From Marinomonas sp. IMCC 4694 (GTDB lineage Bacteria > Pseudomonadota > Gammaproteobacteria > Pseudomonadales > Marinomonadaceae), in the NCBI RefSeq assembly GCF_008122525.1, contig NZ_VSRV01000001.1:2666001-2730000 (forward strand): a stretch of DNA of 64,000 nucleotides, in the 5' to 3' direction. Within the stretch, counting starts at the first letter, position 1. Every line of letters begins with the position of its first letter. Shown piece after piece: positions 19,012 to 28,744 of this stretch. The position numbers and the translations under genes were made by a program. Below the pieces are notes generated by a model, which was not told where the DNA came from, made no database searches, and was given only the letters and a program-made list of their open reading frames with translations.

Positions 19012-20316
19012 TCACACAACGAATAGGTGGTGCTTTTTCTTACCCAATTTAACAAGGAAGTATTTATTGTAATATCCATTCTCAGGTTTGAAAATGTCAG
19101 CCGCACTCATGTTGTCATCAAGCCCTTTCGCCACACCATTAACAAATACGGAATTTCGCTGGAGCGCATCCTTCACTTGCTTACCACTCGCCGCCAATCC
19201 CGCATCGGCCATCAAAGACGTTAGTGGTGTTGCTGCTAGATCGATACCTGACAATGAACTGCTAGGTAAACCATCTTGCTGTATCTGCTTAAGGTCTTGC
19301 TCACTCAATGAATCAACATCACCACTAAATAAAGCCTGCGTGATTCTCTCTGCTGCCTTTAAGCCCTCTTCACCATGTACTAATTGCGTAACTTCGCGAG
19401 CCAAGATAAATTGGCCCTGTGGCTTACCACCACTCTCTTTGTCCTTCTGTTCAATTTGATCTATTTCCTCAACAGACAAAAAAGTAAAGTACTTCAAGAA
19501 CTTGTAGGCATCGTCATCAGCGGTATTCAGCCAAAACTGATAAAAAGCGTATTGACTGGTTTTGCTAGAATCTAACCAAATAGTACCACTCTCTGTTTTA
19601 CCAAATTTCGTTCCATCCGACTTAGTGACCAAAGGCATTGTCAAACCAAAGGCCTGATTACCATTTTGCCTACGAGTAAGATCCGTTCCGCCGGTAATAT
19701 TCCCCCACTGATCACTACCACCAATCTGCAAAGTGCAGTTATGCAGCCTATTTAATTCTGCAAAATCATAAGACTGCAAAATCATGTAGGTAAATTCAGT
19801 GAAAGAGATACCTTCGCCTTCTCGATTAATACGTTGTTTAACAGACTCTTTTTGGATCATGGCATTAATAGAGAAATGCTTACCCACATCACGCAAAAAA
19901 TCTAAAATACTAAGATCTTTTGTCCAATCGTAATTATTGACAACTTCTGCGCTGTTTACTTCATCATTAAATTCAATAAACTGACTCACTTGCTTGCGCA
20001 GTTTTTCTACCCACTCAGCAACCACTTCAGGTCCGTTCAATTTTCGCTCGACAGCCTTAAAGCTAGGGTCGCCAATAAGACCCGTAGCACCACCCACTAG
20101 CGCAAGAGGTTTGTGTCCAGCTAACTGAAAGCGTCTCAACATTAAAAGAGGGACTAAGCTACCAATGTGCAGACTGTCTGCAGTAGGATCAAAACCACAA
20201 TAAAGCGTACGACTTCCACTGGCTAAGTGTTTTCTTAGCTCTTCTTCCGCCGTCATTTGGGCGATAAGTCCACGAGCTTGCAAGTCATTTAAGAGGTCTT
20301 TACTGCTTACCGTCAT
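19012..20316 (-). CDS. tyrS: Tyrosyl-tRNA synthetase
   Basis: TyrS charges tRNA-Tyr with tyrosine. The 434-aa protein has the class I signature HIGS (residues 50-53) after YCGFDPTADSL, and the KFGKT form of the KMSKS loop around residue 237. The tyrosine-recognition part has GGSDQWGNITGG. The C-terminal S4 RNA-binding domain follows (KDALQRNSVFVNG). The length matches the TyrS type 1 family (about 400-430). It is divergent from the M23 peptidase gene, an arrangement common in gammaproteobacteria. Confidence 0.96.
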   Translation of the reverse strand: MTVSSKDLLNDLQARGLIAQMTAEEELRKHLASGSRTLYCGFDPTADSLHIGSLVPLLMLRRFQLAGHKPLALVGGATGLIGDPSFKAVERKLNGPEVVAEWVEKLRKQVSQFIEFNDEVNSAEVVNNYDWTKDLSILDFLRDVGKHFSINAMIQKESVKQRINREGEGISFTEFTYMILQSYDFAELNRLHNCTLQIGGSDQWGNITGGTDLTRRQNGNQAFGLTMPLVTKSDGTKFGKTESGTIWLDSSKTSQYAFYQFWLNTADDDAYKFLKYFTFLSVEEIDQIEQKDKESGGKPQGQFILAREVTQLVHGEEGLKAAERITQALFSGDVDSLSEQDLKQIQQDGLPSSSLSGIDLAATPLTSLMADAGLAASGKQVKDALQRNSVFVNGVAKGLDDNMSAADIFKPENGYYNKYFLVKLGKKKHHLFVV

Positions 20317-20421
20317 TATTTTGATCCATATCTTAGTGAGTTTATCTTACTTAATCATTCAATTATAAAAGTAATATTGGTAGGATTATAAGGCTTTTAT
20401 AAAGATTTTCAGGTACATATT

Positions 20422-21828
20422 TTGACTAAGTTAATACCAATGAAGCATTTGCTGCTTATCGTAGCGGCCGTTGCTCTTATCGGCGCCGCTCTTGTAGCCA
20501 TGCCGGAGAAAAAAAAATCCGAGAACCCGCAAATATCTCTTAATGCAAACCTAGAGATAGTAGATCAGTCCGCCATCACGTTTAATACAGTACAAGAGAT
20601 TGGATATGATCGAAAAGCGAGAACGGAAACAACGATCACACTAGAAACAACCAACTCAACGTATAATGTCCCTACACCTGAATCACTAGCAGCCAAGAGC
20701 TCAGCCCCCACATTTGTAGAGAAATCTGTAGAAATCAAAACGGGGGATTCATTGTCCAGAGTCTTAGCAAATGAAGGAGTGTCACCTCAGGATATCTATA
20801 AAGTATCTTTAGCGGACAAAAAGCAAAACTCTTTGTTACAAATGCGACCAGGCCAAACACTGACGTTTGTCATCAATGATGTTTCAAATGAGCTCACTCA
20901 ACTTACTTATGTAATAAACCGCCTAGAAAGCATAACGTTTGAGCGTAGTAACAATACGTTCATTCGAGATGAACACTTTAGAACGCCAGATATAGCTCAA
21001 ACTTACAAAGAAGCAGAAATAAACAACTCACTTTTCGTTGATGGTTTGAAATCTGGCATTGAGCAGCCACTCCTAATTGAGTTGGCAAACATTTTTGGTT
21101 GGGATATAGATTTTGCCCTAGACATTCGCAAAGGCGATAGCTTGAGCGTTCTGTATGAGGAAAAGTTTCTTGATGGTGAAAAAATTGGACACGGTAACAT
21201 CATCGCGGCGCAATTTATCAACAATGGTCGAACCTATCAGGCCATTCGCTTTCAAACAGACAAAAGTACGAGTTACTACACACCAGACGGCCTAGCGATG
21301 CGTAAAGCCTTCATTCGAACTCCCGTTGATTTCACTCGCATATCTTCTAAATTCAACCCTAATCGCTTACATCCTATATTCAAAACCAGCCGACCTCATC
21401 GCGGCGTTGATTACGCCGCCGCCAGTGGAACGCCCGTTAAAGCCGCCGGTGATGGAAAAATTTCTTTTGCTGGTAAACAAAACGGTTATGGCAATGTGGT
21501 GATCATCGATCATGGCCGAGGCTATCAAACCCTTTACGCTCACTTAAAGGGTTTTGCTCGAGGTACAAAACGTGGCGCAAGAGTCCAACAAGGCAAAGTC
21601 ATCGCTTACGTTGGTCAAACAGGCTGGGCAACAGGGCCTCATTTGCATTATGAATTTCGGATAAACGGCACACATAAAAACCCGGTGACGGTAAAACTAC
21701 CTAATGACGCCCCTATGCCTAAAAGCGACCTACAAAAATACCTTCCGTACGCTAAGCAAGTAGCCACTACCCTAGCAAACTCTCATTCTTCTTCTTTTGC
21801 CGAAAAGCTCGCTTTACTTAAAAATTAA
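20422..21828 (+). CDS. mepM: M23-family murein endopeptidase (MepM-like)
   Basis: This is a 468-aa envelope protein that likely cuts peptidoglycan cross-links to allow growth. An N-terminal membrane anchor or signal sequence (LLLIVAAVALIGAALVA) is followed by a LysM/OapA-like part (VEIKTGDSLSRVLANEG) and a C-terminal LytM domain. The zinc motifs HRGVDYA (first His and Asp) and GPHLHYEFR (HxH) are complete, so it should be active. The start is uncertain: TTG at 20422 has CAGGTA upstream, and an ATG lies at 20440. It is divergent from tyrS. Confidence 0.88.
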   Translation: MTKLIPMKHLLLIVAAVALIGAALVAMPEKKKSENPQISLNANLEIVDQSAITFNTVQEIGYDRKARTETTITLETTNSTYNVPTPESLAAKSSAPTFVEKSVEIKTGDSLSRVLANEGVSPQDIYKVSLADKKQNSLLQMRPGQTLTFVINDVSNELTQLTYVINRLESITFERSNNTFIRDEHFRTPDIAQTYKEAEINNSLFVDGLKSGIEQPLLIELANIFGWDIDFALDIRKGDSLSVLYEEKFLDGEKIGHGNIIAAQFINNGRTYQAIRFQTDKSTSYYTPDGLAMRKAFIRTPVDFTRISSKFNPNRLHPIFKTSRPHRGVDYAAASGTPVKAAGDGKISFAGKQNGYGNVVIIDHGRGYQTLYAHLKGFARGTKRGARVQQGKVIAYVGQTGWATGPHLHYEFRINGTHKNPVTVKLPNDAPMPKSDLQKYLPYAKQVATTLANSHSSSFAEKLALLKN

Positions 21829-21837
21829 AGCACAAAA

Positions 21838-21859
21838 AAAGCAGCCAATTGGCTGCTTT
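21838..21859. terminator. Bidirectional terminator between mepM and trxA
   Basis: AAAGCAGCC-AATT-GGCTGCTTT is a perfect palindrome preceded by a run of A on the plus strand. It can therefore end both the plus-strand peptidase and minus-strand trxA transcripts. Confidence 0.8.
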
Positions 21860-21879
21860 CTCAACACAAAACAACAGAA

Positions 21880-22206
21880 CTAGATTGCGCTGTTTACGAA
21901 CTCAACAAGCTGAGACTTAGACACCGCGCCCACTTTTGTTGCTACGACTTCACCACCTTTTACTATGATCAAGGTTGGAATACCCCGAACATTGTATTTA
22001 GGTGCTGTTTCTTGGTTCTCATCGACGTTAAGCTTAACAACTTTTACCTTACCCGCAAACTCTGCAGCAACGTCTTCTAAGACGGGAGCAATCATTTTGC
22101 AAGGTCCACACCAAGGCGCCCAAAAATCAACGATGACAGGGATTTCAGAATTCAGAACCTCTTCTGCAAACTGTGCGTCAGTGATTTGAATGGTATTTTC
22201 ACTCAT
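21880..22206 (-). CDS. trxA: Thioredoxin 1
   Basis: This 108-aa disulfide reductase reduces ribonucleotide reductase, methionine sulfoxide reductases and other cytoplasmic proteins. The active site WCGPC is at residues 32-36 in VDFWAPWCGPCKM, and the cis-proline motif RGIPTL follows. It has standard length, and the ATG has AAGGA upstream. It is a single-gene unit between two terminator-like sites. Confidence 0.97.
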   Translation of the reverse strand: MSENTIQITDAQFAEEVLNSEIPVIVDFWAPWCGPCKMIAPVLEDVAAEFAGKVKVVKLNVDENQETAPKYNVRGIPTLIIVKGGEVVATKVGAVSKSQLVEFVNSAI

Positions 22207-22310
22207 AAATACGTTCCTTAAATCTGTGTTTAACCAATGAATAGAAAAAGTATACCACTAAAAGAAGAGGGTAAGAATGTGTTCCCATCAATTAGAGTAA
22301 TAGAAAAATG

Positions 22311-23024
22311 CTATAGCGTAAGAGAACGAATAACGATTGGTAATTCGAGCAACGAATGAACTTCAGCATGAGAAGATGAGCCCCAATCATCGCCCCATCG
22401 TTGCGCACCGTGACGATTAAACCACACACTTCTCGCCCCTGCATTGGAAGCACCCAAAACATCATCTACCGGATGATCACCAATGTGTATCAACTTAGAT
22501 ATATCCACGCCAGCTTTTTGAGCGGCTATAGAAAAGATATCTGCTTCCGGCTTAGCCATACCAATCTCATCAGCACGAATGGCAAAATCAAAGTACTGCC
22601 CTAACCCAATATAAGGATGAAATACATCGGCGTTACCATTCGTAATCACCGCTAATGCATAATCTTGACTTAAGGCCTCTAAAATATCGACAACATGAGG
22701 GTATAAATCTACTTTCTGACGCCATTCGCAAAAATGCGCCAATGCCGCCTTTGCAATAGCGTCCGCCTCTTCGGAAGGAAGACCAAATCGCTTAAGAGCC
22801 AATCTATAAACGGCAAGACGAAGCGCGGTTAAATTAAACGCCATTTCAGGTGCATCCAATTGCACCTGAACTTTTAACGCCTCTTTAAGCGTACTGGAAA
22901 ACAACGTTGAAAACCCCGGAAAACGCTCATCAAACCAAGATTCCATGGCATATTCTGCTCGAACAATAACAGGAGCAACATCCCACAAAGTATTATCAAG
23001 ATCAAAAGTGACTAATATACTCAC
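22311..23024 (-). CDS. yigB: HAD-superfamily phosphatase, YigB-like
   Basis: This 237-aa phosphatase starts MSILVTFDLDNTLWD, the HAD motif I with nucleophile Asp (FDLDNT). VITNGN is motif II, and GDHPVDDVLGASNAG is the C-terminal acidic motif. E. coli YigB dephosphorylates a flavin precursor and FMN. The YigB assignment rests on position after dapF and DUF484. Its ATG overlaps the DUF484 stop by four bases (ATGA), so translation is coupled. The substrate is not provable from sequence. Confidence 0.8.
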   Translation of the reverse strand: MSILVTFDLDNTLWDVAPVIVRAEYAMESWFDERFPGFSTLFSSTLKEALKVQVQLDAPEMAFNLTALRLAVYRLALKRFGLPSEEADAIAKAALAHFCEWRQKVDLYPHVVDILEALSQDYALAVITNGNADVFHPYIGLGQYFDFAIRADEIGMAKPEADIFSIAAQKAGVDISKLIHIGDHPVDDVLGASNAGARSVWFNRHGAQRWGDDWGSSSHAEVHSLLELPIVIRSLTL

Positions 23025-23686
23025 GGCATTAACCTCAACAAGATTGCACTTAACAGGTCAGCAAGGTACTGAAGAAACAGAACGCCTTTGCTTTTGCCAA
23101 AAGTAGCCTCTGCATTTGCACCCAACACCAGTACGCCACGTTTTTTAATCTCGCCACCTTCTCGCGACAGCAAGGGCAACACGGCCACCGAACGTATCGA
23201 CTCGCCACTTTGTGGAAAAAGAATGTCCAACTCATTAGCCGGTAACATGCCACAAAAACAGTCAATAAAACCAACGGTATGGGCCAGTAAATCCCCCTCT
23301 TTCACAAGCTGATGAGTCCTCACCGAACTCTCTACCTTGTCGCTGTATAAAATAAGTGCGTGGTGGGGAACGGCGAAATCCTCTCTCACTATATCGTCAA
23401 TCACAACGGCAAAGTCCTCTAGAGAAACACAACTAAGACCCGCCAACACCAAGCGACGACTTTTTTGCAACGTAGACGCATTTTCACGAGCCACATCGAC
23501 AAGATGCTCAAACTCCGCTTTGTACGAGGCATTTTTTTGACGCAATATCGTCACTTGATATTCAAGTAACGAGACTACCTTGGCATTAATCGGATGAGGA
23601 AGCGTCAGACCCTCCAACACATCGGCGTGCCGCGTAAAAAAATCTGGCGTGCTCGACAGATACTGAATGACTTCCTCTTCGCTCAT
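23021..23686 (-). CDS. DUF484 family protein
   Basis: This is a 221-aa GAF-like protein of unknown function. It starts MSEEEVIQYLSSTPDFFTRH, the typical DUF484 opening, followed by a short coiled-coil region (LLEYQVTILRQKNASYKAEF). I chose the ATG at 23686 because AGAGG lies just upstream; the frame stays open to 23728 but overlaps the end region of dapF. In E. coli and Pseudomonas this gene sits between dapF and xerC. Here xerC is absent and the next gene is the HAD phosphatase. Confidence 0.88.
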   Translation of the reverse strand: MSEEEVIQYLSSTPDFFTRHADVLEGLTLPHPINAKVVSLLEYQVTILRQKNASYKAEFEHLVDVARENASTLQKSRRLVLAGLSCVSLEDFAVVIDDIVREDFAVPHHALILYSDKVESSVRTHQLVKEGDLLAHTVGFIDCFCGMLPANELDILFPQSGESIRSVAVLPLLSREGGEIKKRGVLVLGANAEATFGKSKGVLFLQYLADLLSAILLRLMP

Positions 23687-23705
23687 AATACCTCTTAAAT
23701 ACGTT

Positions 23706-24536
23706 TTATAAATAAATTTGACCTTCAAACACCTTTTCAGCAGGGCCGGTCATAATAATGGGGTGGCCCTCTCCTCGCCATTCAATTTTTAGGTCCCCAC
23801 CGCGCAAATGTGCCGTCACCGTCGGCGACAACCAACCTTGCTTAATGCCGGCCACAACCGCGGCACAGGCACCCGTTCCACACGCTTGCGTTTCGCCAAC
23901 ACCACGCTCATACACCCGCAAATTAATCTCATTTGAGTTAATCACCTGCATAAAACCCACATTAACATTGTGTGGAAAACGATCGTGACATTCGAGCCGC
24001 CGTCCAACTTCCGCCACCTCGCTATCGGTTAACACGTCAACCTTAATGACCGCATGAGGGTTGCCCACTGAAACCGGGGTCATCCAGTATTCTGTCTCGC
24101 CAGCCATAATGCTGTAAAGATCATTAGATGGCTCCGCGTTAAACGGCAAATCTTTTGGTTCAAAACTCGGCGTTCCCATATCTACCGAGACAAGCCCGTT
24201 ATCCATCACGCGTAATTGAATGGCACCGCGTTTAGTTTCCACATCGATAATACGCTTATTGGTCAATTCACGGTCTAAAACAAATTTGGCAAAACAACGC
24301 GCCCCATTGCCACAATGTTCCACTTCACTGCCATCTGAATTATAAATACGGTAGCGAAAATCCATCTCTGGATGAGTAGGGGGCTCTACGACCAACAACT
24401 GGTCAAAACCAATCCCCCAATTTCGATCGCTTAATTTCTGAATTTGTTGTTTGTTGAAAAACACCTTACGAGAGACGGCATCGACAACAACGAAGTCATT
24501 TCCTAACCCGTGCATTTTAGTAAATTTTAATAACAC
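23706..24536 (-). CDS. dapF: Diaminopimelate epimerase
   Basis: DapF converts L,L- to meso-diaminopimelate, the lysine precursor and a peptidoglycan component. The 276-aa protein has FTKMHGLGNDFVVVD at the start and the two catalytic cysteine motifs GNGARC (first half) and ACGTGACA (second half). The start is GTG at 24536 with AAGGAG seven bases upstream. It follows lysA with a 10-base gap, in the usual lptM-lysA-dapF order. Confidence 0.96.
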   Translation of the reverse strand: MLLKFTKMHGLGNDFVVVDAVSRKVFFNKQQIQKLSDRNWGIGFDQLLVVEPPTHPEMDFRYRIYNSDGSEVEHCGNGARCFAKFVLDRELTNKRIIDVETKRGAIQLRVMDNGLVSVDMGTPSFEPKDLPFNAEPSNDLYSIMAGETEYWMTPVSVGNPHAVIKVDVLTDSEVAEVGRRLECHDRFPHNVNVGFMQVINSNEINLRVYERGVGETQACGTGACAAVVAGIKQGWLSPTVTAHLRGGDLKIEWRGEGHPIIMTGPAEKVFEGQIYL

Positions 24537-24546
24537 GACGAGCTCC

Positions 24547-25800
24547 TTAATCCGGCAGAACTTGCTCGCCAGCTAACTGATGCTCAATCGTTTCACGAGC
24601 TCGAATAAGATGTGTGGTATCACCATCGACCATCACCTCAGCAGCCCGATTACGGCTATTATAATTAGATGACATAGTGAACCCGTAAGCGCCGGCAGAA
24701 CGAACGACCAACAGATCGCCCGCTTGAATGTCTAATTCACGGTCTTTACCTAAAAAATCACCTGTTTCACAAATAGGACCAACAAGATCATAAATCCGTT
24801 TACCTTCAGGCGTAGCAGACAAAGAAACTGGTACGATATTCATCCAAGCACCGTATAAAGAAGGGCGAATTAAATCGTTCATTGCACCATCAATAATGGC
24901 GAAATTTTTATGCGGTGAACATTTTAAAAACTCAACCTGAGTCAGCAGTACTCCGGCATTTGCTGCAATAGAACGACCCGGCTCAAAGGCAAGCTCGACA
25001 TCCATTCCTTTCACTTTATCTAGCAACAGCTTGGCATAATCCGCAGGCTCTGGCGGCACTTCATCACGATAACGCACGCCCAAACCGCCTCCAAGATCAA
25101 GGTGTTTGATTTTGATTCCTACCTCTGAAAGCTGACCAACCAGACTGATTAAGCGATCAAAAGTATCCAAAAATGGTTTTAATTCCGTTAACTGAGAACC
25201 AATATGGCAATCCACACCCATGACGTTTAAGTTTGGCAAATTGTGGGCAATTTGATAAATACGCACCGCGTCTTGAATATCAATACCAAACTTGTTTTCT
25301 TTTAAACCTGTAGAAATATAAGGGTGTGTTTTAGCATCGACATCGGGGTTAACGCGCAAAGAAACGGGCGCTATTTTACCCATTTCACCCGCCACTTGAT
25401 CTAATCGATAAAGCTCAGCTTCAGACTCAACATTGAAGCAGTGAATGCCCACTTCTAACGCGCGGCGCATTTCTACTGCTTGCTTGCCCAATCCAGAGAA
25501 CATTACCTTCGCTGGATCACCACCTGCTTTAAGCACACGTTCAAGTTCACCAATCGAGACGATATCGAAACCTGAACCCAAACGTGCCAACACGTTTAAA
25601 ATCGCGATATTAGAACAGGCTTTCACTGCGTAACAAATTAATGTTGGGTGCGAAGCAAAAGCATTGGCATAGGCATTGTAGTGACGCTCAAGGGTAGCTC
25701 GAGAGTAAACATAACAAGGGGTGCCGTATTGAGCCGCGATATCAGAAAGCGCTACCTTTTCGGCGTGCAAAGCTTGGTTAGAATAATTAAAATAATCCAA
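24547..25800 (-). CDS. lysA: Diaminopimelate decarboxylase
   Basis: LysA is a PLP enzyme that decarboxylates meso-diaminopimelate to lysine. The 417-aa protein has the PLP lysine in ICYAVKACSN (about residue 60), then HIGSQL, the GGGLGVRY loop, EPGRSIAANAG and the CETGDFLGKDR motif near the C-terminus. The start is TTG at 25800 with GAGGA upstream, an unusual start codon supported by homologous length. It follows the small lipoprotein gene with a 14-base gap. Confidence 0.95.
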   Translation of the reverse strand: MDYFNYSNQALHAEKVALSDIAAQYGTPCYVYSRATLERHYNAYANAFASHPTLICYAVKACSNIAILNVLARLGSGFDIVSIGELERVLKAGGDPAKVMFSGLGKQAVEMRRALEVGIHCFNVESEAELYRLDQVAGEMGKIAPVSLRVNPDVDAKTHPYISTGLKENKFGIDIQDAVRIYQIAHNLPNLNVMGVDCHIGSQLTELKPFLDTFDRLISLVGQLSEVGIKIKHLDLGGGLGVRYRDEVPPEPADYAKLLLDKVKGMDVELAFEPGRSIAANAGVLLTQVEFLKCSPHKNFAIIDGAMNDLIRPSLYGAWMNIVPVSLSATPEGKRIYDLVGPICETGDFLGKDRELDIQAGDLLVVRSAGAYGFTMSSNYNSRNRAAEVMVDGDTTHLIRARETIEHQLAGEQVLPD

Positions 25801-25814
25801 AAGGGAATCCTCAG

Positions 25815-25931
25815 TTATAAAGACGATGTTTGTTGAATGTCTGTCGTATCCGTCGGCAAATAAAGCGCTCCTTTGTTACCGCAAGCGGCTAAGAAAAACG
25901 CAAAAATACACACTAAGAGCCACTTAAACAT
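25815..25931 (-). CDS. lptM: LptM (YifL)-like small lipoprotein
   Basis: This 38-residue lipoprotein starts MFKWLLVCIFAFF and has the lipobox LAAC, then GNKGALYLP, which matches the conserved CGLKGPLYFP motif of YifL. LptM in E. coli helps the LptD-LptE LPS translocon to mature at the outer membrane. Its place before lysA-dapF is conserved in gammaproteobacteria. An upstream in-frame extension to 26054 is not supported. Confidence 0.85.
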   Translation of the reverse strand: MFKWLLVCIFAFFLAACGNKGALYLPTDTTDIQQTSSL

Positions 25932-26161
25932 CGTCTTATCTCTTCTATTTTTGATGAAGACAGTATACCTTGCAGGCCGTTCGTTTCCCAACCCCAGCGA
26001 ACCAATTACCCGGATATTCTTTGGCTCGCATTCGGGAGCAAGAATGGAAGTCAATAAACCCTTGCATTTTATGTGTTAAGCTCAAATTATAAAACTATCG
26101 GCAGAATATGGATTGACTCATCGTTAACTACAACAAGGTGTCATCGCTCATCAGCAAACCA

Positions 26162-27121
26162 ATGAACAAAAAGACGCTACCTTGGGCAGTCGCTCTGCTT
26201 TTTGCGGTTTTGATACACGCGTTATTTATTCAGCTTTCAGAACATCTACATTGGCTCGATTGGACAATTGGCACTAAACGCGCGTCGTCTAATTTCGAAT
26301 TGATTTTATTACCCAACATGCCGTCTGTTGAACAAGCAACAACACAGCCTCCCTCTCTTCAATTAGCCGAAATAGAGACTCAAGACGTGGCGATGTTAAA
26401 CACCTCAAACAGATCTTTATCGCCTGAGCAAACGGCTCCCCCGCAACAAAAACCACTTGAAACTGAGCAGCTACAGACTCAGCCACAAGACATCGAACCA
26501 TTAATAGAGCCAATCACTACCATCAACTTGGCTACAGATGACAGCATTTACCAAGACGCTCAGCGATTAGATGATGGCAGCACCATAAACACAGAAATAG
26601 ACATCGCAGCGGCACAAACAGAGACTTTATTACAACCTCATGAACCCGGCATTCAAACAAGCCTCGAAACAACGCCTCTCCTCCCCAATGATGAAGAACA
26701 AAAAAACGAACTTCAATTAGCACCCAACCTTGCCAAACCAGCTCTACTGGATTTAGCTAATATCTCACTCTCACCGCTAGCAAAAGATGAAACGCTCTCC
26801 AAAGTCTTTTCAGAAGAACTTAGAAATAAAATTGCCGACTCCAAAAAAGCCCAACAGGAATACCTAAAGGGCTTCACTAAGGAAGTAGATTACCCAATAA
26901 CACAAGACGCAGATGGCACCCGCTATGCAAATATTAAAGGGGTTTGTTGGCGCTTACCTCCAGAGGGCGACCCCAGCGGCAAAGGCTGGTCGATTGTGTT
27001 TGATGGCTGTGGTATTAAAAACAAGTTGTTTCATTTTGAACTCAATATCTCCCCCAGCATCTTTACCAATGAACTACTGGGCCCCGACTCACCCTTTAAT
27101 CTTGATCAACCGATTAATTAA
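26162..27121 (+). CDS. Single-pass membrane protein with Pro/Gln-rich linker, unknown function
   Basis: This protein of about 319 aa has a short cytoplasmic start, one membrane helix (WAVALLFAVLIHALFIQL), a long low-complexity linker rich in Gln, Thr, Pro and Leu, and a compact C-terminal domain with YANIKGVCWRLPPEG and VFDGCGIKN carrying two cysteines. The topology recalls TonB-like periplasm-spanning proteins, but I see no TonB C-terminal motif. The start is uncertain (ATG 26162 or GTG 26138). It is divergent from lptM and convergent with argH. Confidence 0.6.
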   Translation: MNKKTLPWAVALLFAVLIHALFIQLSEHLHWLDWTIGTKRASSNFELILLPNMPSVEQATTQPPSLQLAEIETQDVAMLNTSNRSLSPEQTAPPQQKPLETEQLQTQPQDIEPLIEPITTINLATDDSIYQDAQRLDDGSTINTEIDIAAAQTETLLQPHEPGIQTSLETTPLLPNDEEQKNELQLAPNLAKPALLDLANISLSPLAKDETLSKVFSEELRNKIADSKKAQQEYLKGFTKEVDYPITQDADGTRYANIKGVCWRLPPEGDPSGKGWSIVFDGCGIKNKLFHFELNISPSIFTNELLGPDSPFNLDQPIN

Positions 27122-27187
27122 TCGTTCATAAAAAAGGCCACACTAAGGCAGCCGTTTTATGTCCATTTAGTGCTCTTGCGCCAAAAA

Positions 27188-28588
27188 CTAACGCTGAGCC
27201 AAATCCGTCTTCGCGCGCTCAACGGCTTGTAGCACTTGCGCTGGTGCCGTACCACCAATGTGATCACGGGCGGCTACCGAGCCTTCCAGCGTTAAAACAT
27301 CAAACACGTCGGCCTGAATCATGCTGCCAAAAGACTGTAATTCTTCTAACGTCATTTCAGACAAATCCTTGCCCTCTTTTACGCCGTAACCCACAGCTTT
27401 TCCTACCACCTCATGAGCATCACGGAACGCAATTCCCTGACGAACTAGATAATCGGCCAAATCAGTCGCAGTAGAAAAACCACGGCGCGCGGCTTCGTAC
27501 ATGTGCTCTTTACGCGACTCGATCGCTGGGATCATATCGGCAAAAGCGCGCAAAGAGCCTTTTAGTGTATCGACCGTGTCGAACAGCGGCTCTTTGTCTT
27601 CTTGGTTGTCCTTGTTGTACGCCAAGCACTGAGATTTCATCAGCGTGAGCAAGCCCATCAGATGTCCGTATACTCGGCCGGTTTTACCACGCACCAATTC
27701 CGGCACATCGGGGTTTTTCTTCTGAGGCATGATGGATGAGCCGGTACAAAAGCGATCCGGCAAATAAATGAAGTTAAACTGCGCTGACACCCACATCACC
27801 ATTTCTTCCGCCCAGCGTGACATGTGCATCATTATGATGGACGCCGTTGCGGTGAATTCTATGGCAAAATCGCGATCACTGACGGAATCAAGCGAATTGT
27901 ATGTTGGGCGCTCAAACCCAAGCAATTCTGCCGTCATATGACGGTCAATCGGGTAAGTCGTGCCCGCCAAAGCCGCCGCGCCCAAAGGCAAAATATTAAT
28001 GCGTTTACGGCAATCAACCAGACGCTCGTAATCGCGTTGCATCATTTCATACCATGCCATCAAATGATGACCAAACGTAACCGGCTGAGCGGTTTGCAAA
28101 TGCGTAAAACCTGGCATGATGGTGCTGGCTTCCTTTTCCGCCAAACTCAAAATACCCTGTTGCAAACGGGTCACTTCTTCTAGCAAGAAGTCCACTTCGT
28201 CGCGCATATACAAACGAATATCTGTCGCGACCTGGTCATTACGAGAACGCCCCGTGTGCAATTTTTTCCCCGTAATGCCGATTTTTTGCGTCAAACGCGC
28301 TTCGATGTTCATGTGAACGTCTTCCAGCTCGATCGACCAAGCAAAGTCGCCGCGGGCAATTTCGTCTTCGATTTCGGTCAAACCTTGAATGATCTGATCA
28401 CGTTCTTCTTCGGTTAACACCCCCACGCTAGCGAGCATTTTACCGTGGGCAATTGACCCTTGGATATCCTGCTTGGCCATACGTTGGTCAAACGCAACAG
28501 ACGCTGTAAAACGCGCCACAAAAGCATCTACAGGCTCAGAAAAACGACCACCCCATTGCTGGTTCGTGGTTTTAGTAGTATCAGTCAT
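27188..28588 (-). CDS. argH: Argininosuccinate lyase
   Basis: ArgH splits argininosuccinate to arginine and fumarate, the last step of arginine synthesis. The 466-aa protein has WGGRFSEPVDAF near the start, HTGRSRNDQVATD in the middle, and the family signature GSSIMPQKKNPDVPE with its catalytic serine. It is divergent from hemC, as in many Pseudomonas-like genomes. No other arg gene is in the window. Confidence 0.97.
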   Translation of the reverse strand: MTDTTKTTNQQWGGRFSEPVDAFVARFTASVAFDQRMAKQDIQGSIAHGKMLASVGVLTEEERDQIIQGLTEIEDEIARGDFAWSIELEDVHMNIEARLTQKIGITGKKLHTGRSRNDQVATDIRLYMRDEVDFLLEEVTRLQQGILSLAEKEASTIMPGFTHLQTAQPVTFGHHLMAWYEMMQRDYERLVDCRKRINILPLGAAALAGTTYPIDRHMTAELLGFERPTYNSLDSVSDRDFAIEFTATASIIMMHMSRWAEEMVMWVSAQFNFIYLPDRFCTGSSIMPQKKNPDVPELVRGKTGRVYGHLMGLLTLMKSQCLAYNKDNQEDKEPLFDTVDTLKGSLRAFADMIPAIESRKEHMYEAARRGFSTATDLADYLVRQGIAFRDAHEVVGKAVGYGVKEGKDLSEMTLEELQSFGSMIQADVFDVLTLEGSVAARDHIGGTAPAQVLQAVERAKTDLAQR

Positions 28589-28744
28589 TCAGTCGGTTCC
28601 CACACAAATTCAAACAGCTGCCAAGAGTACAGTAAGCGACCCGACTTATAAAGTATTGAAAGATGACGAACTCCCTTTGAGCGGGTATCATGAAAGCTAA
28701 GTATTTTCGGCTATTTGTCCGTCGACAACGCATTAGGAGACAAA

